Shown here in pieces: positions 46,030 to 57,892 of a DNA stretch of 64,000 bases (position 1 is its first letter; the number at the start of each line of letters is the position of its first letter). The notes beneath the pieces were generated by a model. The model did no database searches. It worked only from the letters and a program-made list of their open reading frames with translations, and was not told the origin of the DNA. The position numbers and the translations under genes are program-made. Source of the DNA: Myxocyprinus asiaticus (taxonomy: Eukaryota; Chordata; Actinopteri; Cypriniformes; Catostomidae); the NCBI RefSeq assembly GCF_019703515.2, contig NC_059373.1:19988281-20052280 (forward strand), in the 5' to 3' direction.

Positions 46030-49000
46030 TCATTTCTTGGGTAGAGTGTCCATGTACTTGCATATGATTGACAGCATGACCTCGTCAGCTCCTGCACCAA
46101 TGGACATCAATCTGGAGTCCCTGTTAAGACAAAAAAAAATGTATTCGATATATCAAATAGCAGTCAAATACAATTAGACACGAGGGTGGTCTTCAAAGGT
46201 CTATCAGGGTTCCCTGGATCATGGAAAACCTGAATCAGGGACTTTTAAAAGTGTGATTTCCAGGCCTTGTAAAGTCATGGACATTTCCATAGTGAATGTA
46301 ACATTTTCTCTCAGCTCTAAAATATTAAATTGGCTAGAAATTGTTTTTCTTTAGTGCAAACTCTATAAAATGATTGTTAAAAATCCTTAAAATGGATTTA
46401 GAAATCCATATCCAGTAATCACAAATGACCAGAAGGGTCATAGAAATGTATTGTTCAAAAGGTGTGGGAACACTGAAAGACACATGCAAGTCCAATATGT
46501 CACATCACTAGGTGTCACTACAGCTCTGGGAGCCAGGATAAAGGTCCAAGGGTACTAGCATGCATGTTCACCTGAATTCAAATGTTAGCACACAAAAGAA
46601 ACCGACCTATAGAACCTGCTGACTAGGACATCGCTGGTAAAGCCCATGCCACCCCAGTACTGCAGGCAGCTGTCGCCAAGCTCTCGAGCCAGTCGTCCGG
46701 CCTTCAGCTTAGCCATCGATGCCAACTTAGTTACATCATTTCCTTTAATGTACAGCGCTATTGAAAGTGCACAGAAATGTATCAAACATCATTTGAATTC
46801 CAAAGGCATTTAATTTTCAGTTTATTGTGACTTGTTTCTAGACTGCTTCAAATTTTAATTTCACATCTTGACAGAGGCGGTAAGTTAATAGGCATGATGG
46901 AATGATTGCAAGTCAGTGTTCACTCCATTTCTTTCCATTATTGAATTGGCAGTTGTTAGGCCCGCAGTCAGCCGCTCTGAGACTTTGAGTTGCCAGATCC
47001 AAACCCATGAAATTGCATTGCTCCCCATCACGGATAACTGGCATATGAAATCATTCTGAAATAATTTGCGAATGGGTTGAACTCACCGGTGGCGCGATGC
47101 AGAAGGGAGCGCAACAGCTCAATCTCTGTCTCGAGCTCGGCTAGCCTGAAGTGAACTGCCTGGTGGTACAGAACTGCCTGATTGAAGATCTTCCTCTGTC
47201 TGGTGTAATTAATGGTCTCTTGGACAACTTTCTCCATCATCGTTAGGACTTGAAAAAACAAGAGTGCAAGTATGGAAATATCAAGGCTTTCCACTCTATT
47301 GTACCAAAGGGAAAGATTCCAGTGTGTTTTCAACCAATTATATGATAAAGGAAATGGTTCTAGGATTGCAATCCTGACAACATCTATACAGGAAGCAGGC
47401 AGAAATGTGTTTGCTGATGATAGCAAAAACATGTCAGCAGAACCAGTGTTATTATTGTTAACAAAAACTAAAATGACAACTAGAATTTTCATAATTAAAG
47501 AATTTTATTCTTTTTTTCTCTCCCCCCCCCCCCCAAAAAGTTCTCCAAAACAAGCTAAAGTAAAATTGAATAATTTTCACTTTTAGTTTTTAATATACTG
47601 TATGTTAATAAATTGTAAACTTTTACAACCCACCTTCATTATTAAACTATAACTATAACTCTAGAGAAATTTAACAGTGTTAAATATACTACATAACATT
47701 AATTGATGCATCAATATTCCCAGTCCTAAATACATAAAAAAAAAATTTAAAAAAAAATGTAGCTCAGTGAGTACTGACGCTGACTACCACCCCTGGAGTC
47801 GCGAGTTCGAATCCGGGGCGTGCTGAGTGACTCCAGCCAGGTCTCCTAAGCAACCAAATTGGCCCGGTTGCTAGGGAGCATAGAGTCACATGGGGTAACC
47901 TCCTCGTGGTCATAATTATTGGTTCTCGCTCTCAATGGGGCGCGTGGTAAATTGTGCGTGGATCGCGGAGAGTAGCATGAGCCTCCACATGCTGTGAGTC
48001 TCCGCGGTGTCATGCACAAGGATTGACTGTCTCAGAAGCAGAGGCAACTGAGACTTGTCCTTCGCCACCCGGATTGAGATGAGTAACCGCGCCACCATGA
48101 GGACCTACTAAGTAGTGGGAATTGGCCATTCCAAATTGGGAGAAAAAGGGGATAACATTTTAAAAATAAATAAATAAACTGAAACTAGAAAAAACTGATA
48201 AAACTGACAAGAGTAAAAACTAACAAAAGCTAAACTAAAAGGACAAATAAAATAAAATTGAAAATAAAACAGAAATACAAATTAAATAAGACAAATTAAA
48301 AACTATAATACTCAAAGATAAATGGCAGATATTTTTTTAAAACACGCACGCACCCACTCAGCCTGAAGTTTGACTAAGATGTAAACACATTTACCCTGAG
48401 AGAAAAGTGACTTGGCTTCACAGTATGCACACTTGCAACACTAACGTCATGCCCTCGCCAATCCCTAAACTCAGAAATGTTTGACGTTCGATATGATGTG
48501 TGGGAGGCAGAAAGGATTACTTACTGTTGGCCACTCCCCAGAGTCGCTCCTCCTGGAATTGCAGCATCTGGTACGTGAAGCCCATTCCCTCCTGCCCTAT
48601 GACATTCTTACAGGGCACCCGCACATCATCGAAAAACACCTCTGCTGTATCCGAGGAGCGCATCCCCATTTTATCTATCTTGCGTGCAATATGAACGCCT
48701 GCAAACACGTCGTTAATATCGGAATGTTTTCTTTGGCAGAACACAAGATGCCACAAAAACAATCTTTTTTTGAAATTCCACAAAGTTTAGAAGGCTTTTT
48801 AAAATTGCAGAGTCTTACCAGGTAGATTCATGGGTAAGCAGATTAGGGATTTGTTCTTGTGTGGAGGGCCATTGCTGGTGTTGGCCAGGAGGCACATCCA
48901 GTCAGCTTGTGTGCCATTTGTGGTCCACATCTTTCCCCCATTAATGACATACTCATCTCCTTTGTGCACAGCATTTGTCTTTATGCCTGTAGGAGACCAG

Positions 49001-51132
49001 GTAGTTATTTATTTAGTTTATTTATTTAGTAAGTTATAACAGTCTTTAGTTCATCCTTTATGCCTAAAATTGCAACTTTAAGCAATTCAGTACTGTCCAG
49101 GGTTCCCACCCTTTTTTGCCCAATGAGATTTCTTGACTTTTTAATGACCTTTCAAATTGATTAACTAGATAACGTTTTTATAGAAATCATTTAGCGGAAA
49201 TCGCTGGGGTGGATTTCGTATGTCAGGTACCAATCTTTTGAATTAATATACTTAAATGAATATACTTATTAGTGCACAAATGTCTGACTGACACACTTCT
49301 TTAGGGCAAGTTTTACTCCACACAAGCACTTACAAAGGGCAATATCTAGCTGACTAAATATTTTAGAGCAGAGCAAAACTAAATTCAAATTCACTACAGA
49401 AATTCCCATGATTTTTCGAGGCCTGGAAAAAAAACAGTTTTAAAATTAACTTACAGTATATGTCTAGGTTTTCCATTAGAGTAGGAACCCCAACTCGTAT
49501 TTCACCTCAAAACAAATTTATATCTTCTTTGGAACTCTTTAATAACCTGGTTTTAGCCAAGCCACTGGCAGAAATAGTACTCTTATAAATAATAGCTACA
49601 GTAACAATGCTCATTAGAGGGACTGCTAGCAGCTTTTAGTTCATTTACAAAAACATAACACATGTAAAATGCATCTGTAAGCCCAGCATGGTATTTTGAT
49701 CTAGTGAAGTCCTTTAATCTCTCTGACTTAAAATGCTTAGAAATCTTCATTAAATTAATTACATTTATAATTAGACTCTTGTGATGTTTACATCTCATTT
49801 TAAAGACACCCTTGGCAATGTCTCTTTTCTTTTTTGTACGGTATCTCCTCCAGTAACTAGCTTACTTGCAACATCAGAGCCAGCTCCCGTTTCGCTCACC
49901 CCTAGGCAGGCCACTTTGTCGCCCATTATGGTGGGCAGCAGGAACTCGCTCTTGAGTTCTGCAGAGCCAAACCTACAATAGCGCAAAGGTCACAGTCACA
50001 TCCTCACAGTTATCCAGCATTCATTTCTTCAGTGTCATAGCAACTGTCATTGAATCGGCGGAAATGAGACGGCATGGGTTATAGAAGAGATATACATTTT
50101 ATTACCAGCAAAGACAATTTCAGACAAACTGTTCAACACAGCATAATCACAAAGGGCACTAATTGCAATACCTGATTTTCTCAATTCAGACTGCTAAAAC
50201 AAATATGAGCCTTTGCAGGGAGTGAACAGTGCACGATTATCACTTCAGAACAACCTGCCGTCAGAATGTGTGAAAGGGAACAGTAGCCACCCTGGTGCCA
50301 AAATAATATACAGTCGATGATAGGAGAGCTCACCCAAAAATAAAAATTCTGTTGTTCCAAACCTGAATTACTATTTGTTTCTTATGTGAAACAGAAAAGA
50401 TGTTTTAATAATGATCCCTCTCCATCTTCTCAAAACAATGCCAGTGGATAGTGACTCACTTTACAGTTAGTCATGAGACTTGTGCATCATATTCCAGGTC
50501 TTCTGAAGGCATCTAATAAGTTTTGGTGAGAACAATCCAGAATTGAAGTAGTTTATCAGTCAACATTCAAAGGATGTCAAGATTTTCACTGAAAAATGAC
50601 TTACATTTTGTATTGTTTCTCATCAAAACACACCATATGCCTTCAGAAGACTTGGAATATGACACACACATTGCATTGACTACTTTTATGAGACTTTTGG
50701 GAGCTTTTTTAAGCTTAAAGGTAAGGTAATACCAACTGTCATTTTGTTAAAAAAGACGGACTGAAATATTAATTAAACCACCTTAGCATAAGAAAAGTCA
50801 AAGTGGTTTGGAATGACATTAGGGTAAGTAAATCATGACAGAATTTTCATTTTTAGGTGAACTATTGCTTTAAGAAACACATGGTACACGTTACAATGCC
50901 TTGCCCAGTAGCATCTGGCCCCATACTAATTCAGAACTTTTTATGTTTTAGAGTTCAGATTTGACTACTATCTTTCAGTAATTGCACCCATATTTTAGTT
51001 GGAAAGTGAGACATTGTGAGACAAATTGCATTTAACGACAAGGCCAGCAGATTGTTTTTCTAAAGGAGAAACCAGAGACACTGTTTGATGTCTACTTTAA
51101 TTACAGGAAAACATTAAAGCATTTTCTTATAT

Positions 51133-51186
<54 letters not shown>

Positions 51187-52819
51187 GCTCAAACGTTTGC
51201 ATACACTGGCAGAAATTGTGAAATTTTGGCATTGATTTTGAAAATATGCCAGAAGAATTGTTCGGGATACAAAGAAAAACCCACAGGTAACCTCAGGAGA
51301 AATACAGGCTGCTCTGGAAAAAGACAGTGTGGTTGTTTCAAGAAGCACAATACTTGTTGACCCCTCTCCAAACATAGCGCTTATGGTTGTGACCATAAAG
51401 CTCTATTTTGGTCTTGTCACTCAAAATTACAGTGTGCCAGAAGCTGTGAGGCATGTCAAGGTGTTGTCGGGCATATTGTAACTGGGCTTTTTTGTGGCAT
51501 TGGCTTCTTTCTGGCAACTCGACCATGCAGCTCATTTTTGTTCAAGTATCCTCTTATTGTGCTCCTTGAAACAACCACACCGTCTTTTTCCAGAGCAGTC
51601 TGTATTTCTCCTGAGGTTACCTGTGGGTTTTTCTTTGTATCCTGAACAATTCTTCTGGCAGTTATGGCTGAAATCTTTCTTGGTCTACCTGACCTTGGCT
51701 TGGTATCAAGAGATCCCCGAATTTTCCACTTCTTAATAAGTGATTGAACAGTACTGACTGGCATTTTCAAGGCTTTGGATATCTTTTTATATCCCTTTCC
51801 ATCTTTATAAAGTTCCATTACCTTGTTACGCAGGTCTTTTGACATTTATTTTCTGCTCCCCATGGCTCAATATCTAGCCTGCTCAGTGCATCCACGGGAG
51901 AGCTAACAAACTCATTGACTATTTATACACAGACACTAATTACAATTTAAAAAGCCACAGGTGTGGGAAATTAACCTTTAATTGCCATTTAAACCTGTGT
52001 GTGTCACCTTGTGTGTCTGTAATAAGGCCAAACATTCAAGGGTATGTAAACTTTTGATCAGGGCCATTTGGATGATTTCTGTTATCATTATGATTTAAAA
52101 AAGGAGCCAAACAACTATGTGATAATAAATGGCTTCATATGATCACTATCCTTAAATAAAAGACAGTTTTTTTGCATGGTCAGTCATATTTTCAAAACCA
52201 ATATCAAAATTTCACAATTTCTGCCAGGGTATGCAAACTTTTGAGCACAACTTTACATACACCAGTGATCATCATTAGACAGATGGTATGGTTTAAGAAA
52301 GGGTCAATATATTAGGGAATAAGTTATCGTTCACTCCCCATTTTGATATGAAGTGGGAATATTGTTAATATTCATATTATACTAACTTACAATACCAAAG
52401 TAGTATACTTTATCTAGCAAGATTAACTATGGCTTGTGAATATGCACCCTCATAGTTGTCAATATAACTTGAATATTTCAACATGATACTTTATTAAAGC
52501 CCTTCTCCTTTTTACTGGATAAAGCAATGGCTCAGTGTCTCAATGTGTGATGGACATTGTTCAGTGTCATCTGCAGCAATAAATGACTGCATTTATCAGC
52601 ACCAGATTAAAATGTTTTCAGTGCGGCACCAGACGTAAGTGCGCCTCTGCTGACAAAATGCAGAAGTGACCGTGTAAAGAGTCTATTACCTTGCGAGTGC
52701 AGGTGTTGCCATGTCACTCTGAACTCCGATGGCCATGGGAATTCCACCACAGTTGATGTTCCCCAGTTCTTCAGCAACTGCCACACTGTAGCTGAAGTCT
52801 AGCCCCAAACCTCCATACT
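46030..52819 (-). CDS. Acyl-CoA dehydrogenase family, last seven coding exons
   Basis: This flavoenzyme would oxidise an acyl-CoA to the enoyl-CoA, passing electrons to a flavoprotein acceptor, probably in mitochondria. Exons (5' to 3'): 52690-52819, 49866-49972, 48819-48986, 48525-48698, 47087-47248, 46607-46757 and 46030-46120. All junctions visible in the window are GT-AG and in phase, giving 327 residues with no lesion. Signature 1 is [13 protein letters not shown] (68-80), the FAD-contact motif is WTTNG (100-104), and signature 2 starts at Q280 (QYWGGMGF) and ends at D299. The usual catalytic Glu of the MCAD type (IYEGT) is replaced here by IGAGA (305-309). Glu186 in QEERL sits where long-chain and isovaleryl dehydrogenases carry their base, so an LCAD-like mechanism is inferred. 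About 70-100 N-terminal residues are missing, because upstream exons were not found. Introns carry a Tc1, a MITE and a SINE. The closest named relative is unsure, possibly proteins labelled probable acyl-CoA dehydrogenase 6. Confidence 0.93.
47758..48152 (+). mobile_element. tRNA-derived SINE (family 1, HAmo-like), near full length
   Basis: It starts GTAGCTCAGTGAGTA (A box) with GAGTTCGAATCC (B box). The body includes TGCTGAGTGACTCCAGCCAG, GGGGTAACCTCCTCGTGGTC, GTGCGTGGATCGCGG and CCACCCGGATTGAGATGAGT, and it ends with GGGAATTGGCCATTCCAAAT and an A-rich tail. It lies in the intron between dehydrogenase exons 48525-48698 and 47087-47248, antisense to the gene. The tRNA-like head is not a functional tRNA gene. 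Confidence 0.9.
50321..50873. mobile_element. Palindromic MITE related to family B, decayed
   Basis: The left part GAGCTCACCCAAAAATAAAA is mirrored by TTTTCATTTTTAGGTGAACT on the right. TCCAGGTCTTCTGAAGGCAT (50491) pairs with ATGCCTTCAGAAGACTTGGA (50637). It lies in the dehydrogenase intron 49973-52689. Confidence 0.72.
51138..51181. repeat. Microsatellite (AT)n
   Basis: About 22 AT dinucleotides directly precede the Tc1 element at 51182, consistent with TA-targeted insertion into or beside a TA tract. Confidence 0.97.
51182..52258 (-). mobile_element. Rearranged Tc1 element with internal inverted duplication
   Basis: The left end GTGCTCAAACGTTTGCATAC, then TGGCAGAAATTGTGAAATTT, is mirrored at the right by AAATTTCACAATTTCTGCCA, then GTATGCAAACTTTTGAGCAC. 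Inside, the segment 51247-51352 is an inverted copy of 51555-51660 with only four differences in 106 bases. The inverted piece lies where the C-terminal half of the transposase should be. The element sits in the dehydrogenase intron. Confidence 0.88.
51354..51845 (-). pseudogene. Tc1 transposase, N-terminal half only
   Basis: The frame starts at 51845 with [20 protein letters not shown] and includes the first helix-turn-helix ([19 protein letters not shown]), an AT-hook-like GRPRK and the second helix-turn-helix ([20 protein letters not shown]). After [11 protein letters not shown] the frame shifts. A weak trace of [18 protein letters not shown], with the first catalytic Asp, is readable at 51360-51440. 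The second Asp and the Glu are absent, replaced by the inverted duplication. It could bind terminal repeats at most and could not catalyse transposition. Confidence 0.85.
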
Positions 52820-52993
52820 CTGGTGCCAAGAAAAACATCCAGTTAATGTATAACAGATCATCTTCATGTCTCATCACTTCAGATTTTTGTTTATGACCAT
52901 GTTTACTTTGTCTTTCGAAACTCTTTTTACATTCTTTCTTCCGTTGAACACAAAAAGATTTATGCATTTCAGAATGTCAAAGCTGCTCTTTTC

Positions 52994-53420
52994 GGGGGGC
53001 CTGGGTAGCTCAGCAAGTAAACACGCTGACTACCACACCTGGAGTCACAAGGTCGAATCCAGGGCGTGCTGAGTGACTCCAGCCAGGCTTCCTAAGCAAC
53101 CAATAGGCCCCGTTGCTAGGGTGGGTAGAGTCATGTTGGGTTAACCTCCTCGTGGTCACTATAATGTGGTTCTCGTTCTCAGTGGGGCACGTGTCGAGTT
53201 GTGCGTGGATCCCGTGGAGAATAGCGTGAGCCTCCACACACGCTAGGTCTCCGCGGTAACGCGCTCAACAAGCCACATGATAAGATGCGCGGATTGACAG
53301 TCTCACATGTGGAGGCAACTGAGATTCGTTCTCTGCAACCCAGATTGAGGCGAGTCACTACGCCACCACGAGGACTTAGAGCGCATTGGGAATTGTGCTT
53401 TCCAAATTGGGGAGAAACCC
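52994..53420 (+). mobile_element. tRNA-derived SINE (family 1, HAmo-like), full length
   Basis: It starts GGGGGGCCTGGGTAGCTCAG and contains AAGGTCGAATCC (B box), GGCGTGCTGAGTGACTCCAG, TTGGGTTAACCTCCTCGTGG, AGGTCTCCGCGGTAACGCGC and GACTTAGAGCGCATTGGGAA, in the order seen at 47758. It lies just upstream of the first recognised dehydrogenase exon. Confidence 0.92.
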
Positions 53421-54440
53421 CCCCCTCCCATTTAGCCATTATTCTAAAACACTATGTGTTACGCAAACTTTGTGTACGCTGTTTCATATGACGATAATTA
53501 ATAAAAGCATCGATATTTCCCATATTCCTCTTCTGATCATGCATTTATTCATGTCATTTCATATTCCATGCCATTTAGATGACAAAATATTACAAAAGGA
53601 CTGTGTTCTACTGAAGCAATAAGCACAATAAAGATATTGAAAAACATGTTTTGTAGTAACAGTCATGAACTCTACACTAATTTTCCGCAATACTACATTC
53701 TGTCATCAGGCCCTGTGATGGTATGGACTAGATTTGGTTTGTCACAATAAGGAAAGGAGAAGCCAGAGAACAGAGGAAACAGATATAGCTGCACAGGAAT
53801 AGAAGGACAGCAGAGACAAAAGTATAACAACAGCTAGACAGATTACTCTGAATGAAACATCAAACCAGTGCTGTGGCTTCAAGGCATTTTCATGAGTCCA
53901 ATACATTATTTAAACAGACCAATACAATTGGAGATTAACCTTATAGAACATGATCCTACAGACCACAAAATAGCTTATGAAACCATGAGTCAATGGGGAG
54001 AATGTGTGAGCGATCACAAATCCCAGATCACTTCAACTGATGTACTCTGAACCACACACTAAAATGGGATCTTAACTGGTGAGTCGCAGGTCTATTTTTA
54101 TAAGGTCGTGGACAGCAGGGAAAATACAAAGCTAAATACAAATAATAAAATGCAACTCACCCTATAAATGTGAATAGTTACAATATAAAAGTATATAGGC
54201 TTAGCAACTTTAAAAGGGAGAAGAAAATGCTTCCCAAATCTTTTGTTATTGATGTTATTAACTCTGCAGTATGTTGGCATTAATTCATCTGTCACTTGGT
54301 TGAAGCAAGCCAGATTAGGCAGATGTCAACATGGACAGCGTGCATGACATCCTCGAAAACAATGCAAAAAACTATGCAAAAACTTTTTTTTTTACTACAT
54401 TACAAAGTGAATACTTCGTAATAGTCAGATATATAATTTA
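53421..54440. other. No gene recognised; possible dehydrogenase intron
   Basis: If the missing N-terminal dehydrogenase exons lie to the right, this is intron. I looked on the minus strand for an acyl-CoA dehydrogenase N-terminal exon and found none. Confidence 0.45.
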
Positions 54441-55624
54441 TACTGGCAGCCAAAAGTTTGGAATAATGTACAGATTTTGCTCTTATGGAAAGAAATTGGT
54501 ACTTTTATTCACCAAAGTGGCATTCAACTGATCACAATGTATAGTCAGGACATTACTAACATGAAAAATTACCATTTAAATTTAAAAAAAAATGTTCAGA
54601 ACTTCTTAAACTACTTCAAAGAGTTCTCATCAGAAAACCTTCCACGTGCAGCAATGAAAGCTTTGCAGATCCTTGGCATTCTAGCTGTCAGTTTGTCCAG
54701 ATACTCAGGTGACATTTCACCCCACACTTCCTGTAGCACTTGACATAGATGTGGCTGTCTTGTCGGGCACTTCTCACGCACCTTACAGTCTAGCTGATCC
54801 CACAAAACTCAATGGGGTTAAGATCCATAACACTCTTTTCCAATTATCTGTTGTCCAATATCTGTGTTTCTTTGCCCACTCTAACCTTTTCTTTTTGTTT
54901 TTCTGTTTCAAAAGTGGCTTTTTCTTTGCAATTCTTCCCATAAGGCCTGCACCCCTGAGTCTTCTCTTTACTGTTGTACGTGAAACTGGTGTTGAGCAGA
55001 TAGAATTCAATGAAGCTGTTTCTCAAACTAGAGACTCTGATGTACTTATCCTCTTTTTAGTTGTACATCTGGCCTTCCACATCTCTTTCTGTCCTTGTTA
55101 GAGCCCGTTGTCCTTTGTCTTTGAAGACTGTAGTGTACACCTTTGAATGAAATCTTCAGTTTTTTTTGGCAGTTTCAAGCATTGTATAGCCTTCATTCCT
55201 CAAAACAATGATTGACTGATGAGTTTCTAGAGAAAGCTGTTTCTTTTTTGCCATTTTTGACCTAATATTGACCTAAATACATGCCAGTCTATTGCATACT
55301 GTGGCAACTCAAAGCTTAATTTAATGAACCAAATAGCTTTCAGCTGTGTTTGATATAATGGCAAGTGATTTTCTAGTACCAAATTAGCAATTTAGCATGA
55401 TTACTCAAGGATAAGGTGTTGGAGTGATGGATGCTGGAAATGGGGCCTGTCTAGATTTGATAAAAATGACTTTTTTCAAATAGTGATGGTGCTGTTTTTT
55501 ACATCAGTAATGTCCTGAATATACTTTGTGATCATTTGAATGCCACTTTGGTGAATTGAAGTACCAATTTCCTTCCAAAACAGCAAAATCTGTACATTAT
55601 TCCAAACTTTTGGCCGCCAGTGTA
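54441..55624 (-). mobile_element. Tc1 element, internally deleted, with both inverted repeats
   Basis: The left end CTGGCAGCCAAAAGTTTGGA and the right end TCCAAACTTTTGGCCGCCAG are inverted copies, and the match continues inward (AATAATGTACAGATTTTGCT against AGCAAAATCTGTACATTATT; CACCAAAGTGGCATTCAA on the left is mirrored on the right). TA lies at both borders. Confidence 0.92.
54611..55260 (-). pseudogene. Tc1 transposase lacking its catalytic core
   Basis: N-terminal and linker pieces are readable on the minus strand (TLETHQ-like start near 55250 with several stops, then GLMGRIAKKKPLLKQKNKKK and WAKKHRYWTTDNWKRVLW). At about 54835 the sequence jumps from the NWKRV position directly to DLNPIEF, which normally lies about 130 residues later. 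The deleted part holds the first two catalytic Asp residues. After the junction the C-terminus is degraded by stops. This is a deletion derivative. Confidence 0.82.
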
Positions 55625-56332
55625 TATATCATGAAATACTAGGATATCCAGTTGGGAAAAAATGGGAAAAGTATGTTTAATGTCATGTGCCAACAAGCAC
55701 ATCTGAGCTTTAGGGAGTTGATGGCAGCCAGTGGGAGGTAGGAAGCTTTCTTTTTGTGCCATGGCAAACATTGAAGATATTCTTCGGTGCAGAATGATTC
55801 GCCTTGTAGTGTAATCTCACAACGGTCCACATACTTCAGTGCTTGAGTAAATGTTAGAGGACTGGACGGTTTGGATAAGCATGGAGCGTTAGTGCCTTAT
55901 CTGTGTTGAGGTTGGCAGGGGTTGTAAAAACAGGCAATCTGGAGAAATGCCAGCGTTCTATAAAATGGAGTTGTTTCAGCCAAGTTGTGTAAACTGTGTT
56001 TCCTACAGGCAGAAGTTGTTATGGGAACCACAAAACTCTTATGAATCAGAATAGAAAATATTTTCAATAATTAAAATAATAAAAATCCAAACCTAATTCA
56101 TTGTTTCAACACCTTTTGACCAATGAATTTGATTGATTTATCCAGTCGTGTTCGTAAACAAAATAGATTAGGATTTGTTTTTTTTTAATAATTTTATAGA
56201 TTACACTCACAAAAAGCAACTTCTAGTCCAATGAAATACATTGAAGCCCAGCATAGCTATAAAAAATATTATTCACTATAGAAATTTCTGTGACTTTTCT
56301 ATGACATTTTAGATTTTCTTTTTCAATTTTAA
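55625..56332. other. No gene recognised
   Basis: AT-rich sequence with one moderately protein-like minus-strand frame near 55720-55850 that has no recognised relative. Confidence 0.45.
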
Positions 56333-56535
56333 TGGGATAGTTAATCGAAAAATGAAAAATTGTTCATCATTAACTCATCTCATTTTGTTCCAAACCTGTA
56401 TGACGTTCTTTGGAACACAAAAGCAGAAACATTAGTGACTAACAGGCTCAGTCACCAATCACTCTCATTGCATCTTTTTTCCATATAATGAAAGTGGATG
56501 GTGACTGAGACTGTAACATCTTGCCAAACAGCTCC
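56333..56535. mobile_element. Half of a MITE related to family B
   Basis: The blocks GATAGTTAATCGAAAAATGA, CTCATTTTGTTCCAAACCTG, CCATATAATGAAAGTGGATG and GTGACTGAGACTGTAACATC match the arms of the MITE at 58433-60279. The partner arm is not found, so the copy is truncated, possibly by the hAT element on its right. Confidence 0.6.
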
Positions 56536-56749
56536 TATCGCCTATGCGGCTTTCTCAGTCGCATGAGTATTCTAATCAAAGGTAGCCAAAGATACGACTT
56601 GTAAAACTAATAAAATCACACTGTGTTATTTCAAGTACATGATTGGATTAAACTATCCAATCACAATCCCCTATCAATAGACGTCCCGTTAGTGAACTGA
56701 TTGATGAGTCTGTTTGAAAGAGCACTCCGATGAAATTACGGCTGGAAAA

Positions 56750-57773
56750 ATGTCAAGGAAGCGTGCATGAACATTTAATGAGGATCTTCAAAAAGAGTCA
56801 CTGCCAGAGCCTAGTAAAGTGAGGTGTGAGATTTGTGGAGCTCAATTTTCCATCGCCCATGGAGGCCGCACCAACATCGTGCAGCATGTTCATACAAAAA
56901 AAGCATGTGGATGCTGCTAAAAGTAAGTGTGCCACACCATATGTTAGCGATTTTTTGGTGAAGCAAAGTTCCAAATCTGAAAAGGTGCACGGATGTGAAG
57001 GACTTTTTGCTTATCATTCTGCTATGCACGGCCATAGCTTTGCACATTCATGACCTGAGAAAAGTCTTGCAGGCCAGGCTGGAGGAATCATTCATACCCT
57101 CTGACATTAAAAAGCAGTTGGATGCCCTGGTTGAAGCTGGTGACATGCGAGCAGATGATTTATTTTGTGCAGTGAGAAACTTTTATTCAGCATCGGTGGA
57201 TTACCTCCAAAATTGGAGCCGCTCATTGGAGAACACAGAAAAACTTGAGTGGGCCCTAATGAGAGACATCCCAGAGTGGAAAGACATTCAGAGCAGCCTC
57301 GAACACTTCTACTCCAGAATCCCCGCTCTCAGTTTGATTGACGAAACAATGCTCTTTGATGAGTGGGCTTGTGCGAAAAACATTGTAACTCGTCGCATCA
57401 CTGAGTGGAACATGAACAAGACGGCCGTGTCTGAGAGATGGACAGATGTTTTTTTCGTGAGCTGGAGAGCAAGACCATCAACTTAGGAGTTGTAGCCAAG
57501 GTTGTGGAGTTTGTTTTATGCCTGCCTGGGACATCTGCATCTGTGGAGCGTGTGTTCTCATTAATGAACACAGCATGGACACCGGATAAATCTCGACTCA
57601 GTGTAACAGTCATGAAGGCAATGCTTTTCGTACGTCTTAATTTTGGACTGGACTGCTCTGCATTTTACAATAAACTCTTGAAAGACAAGCGCACACTGAG
57701 AAAAATTGCTGCCAGTGAAAAGTTCAAGGTGACAACAGTTACAGATGCGGATGCACCCTCTACTTCGCATTGA
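56750..57773 (+). pseudogene. hAT transposase remnant: BED zinc finger joined to C-terminal dimerisation domain
   Basis: From an ATG at 56750 (with a TGA at codon 7, 56768-56770) the frame gives a BED-type zinc finger: VRCEICGAQF with the Cys pair and IVQHVHTKK with the His pair. A stop follows at about 56917. From 57050 a second piece reads DLRKVLQARLEESFIPSDIK and runs to SERWTDVFF, where a T-run frameshift near 57450 breaks it. The next frame (57438-57773) contains CLPGTSASVERVFSLMNTAW and KSRLSVTVMKAMLFVRLNF, the conserved hAT C-terminal dimerisation domain. Most of the RNase-H-like catalytic region, including its Asp residues, is deleted. It is non-functional. The element ends are not certain; a GGTCACCCTATG near 57848 may be one terminus. 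Confidence 0.82.
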
Positions 57774-57859
57774 TCTGTGCCTAGGTAAGGATACGTCAAT
57801 TTCATTTTTGCTGAGAGAGGGCTGTCCCTTTTCCACAAGCAGGAATCTGGTCACCCTAT

Positions 57860-57892
57860 GTACATATATATATATATAAATATATATATTGG
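57860..57892. repeat. Microsatellite (AT)n, interrupted
   Basis: About 15 AT dinucleotides with one AAAT interruption. Confidence 0.9.

Noticed and set aside
47758..47830. tRNA gene, suggested by good A and B boxes
   Set aside because: The head is continuous with a SINE body and A-rich tail, and the same structure recurs at 35521 and 52994. A cloverleaf is not maintained.
53179..53491. Several 60-86 codon frames around 53.2-53.5 kb
   Set aside because: They all fall in the GC-rich tRNA-derived SINE at 52994-53420.
54709..55101. Plus-strand frame of 130 codons
   Set aside because: It is antisense to the deleted Tc1 transposase on the minus strand.
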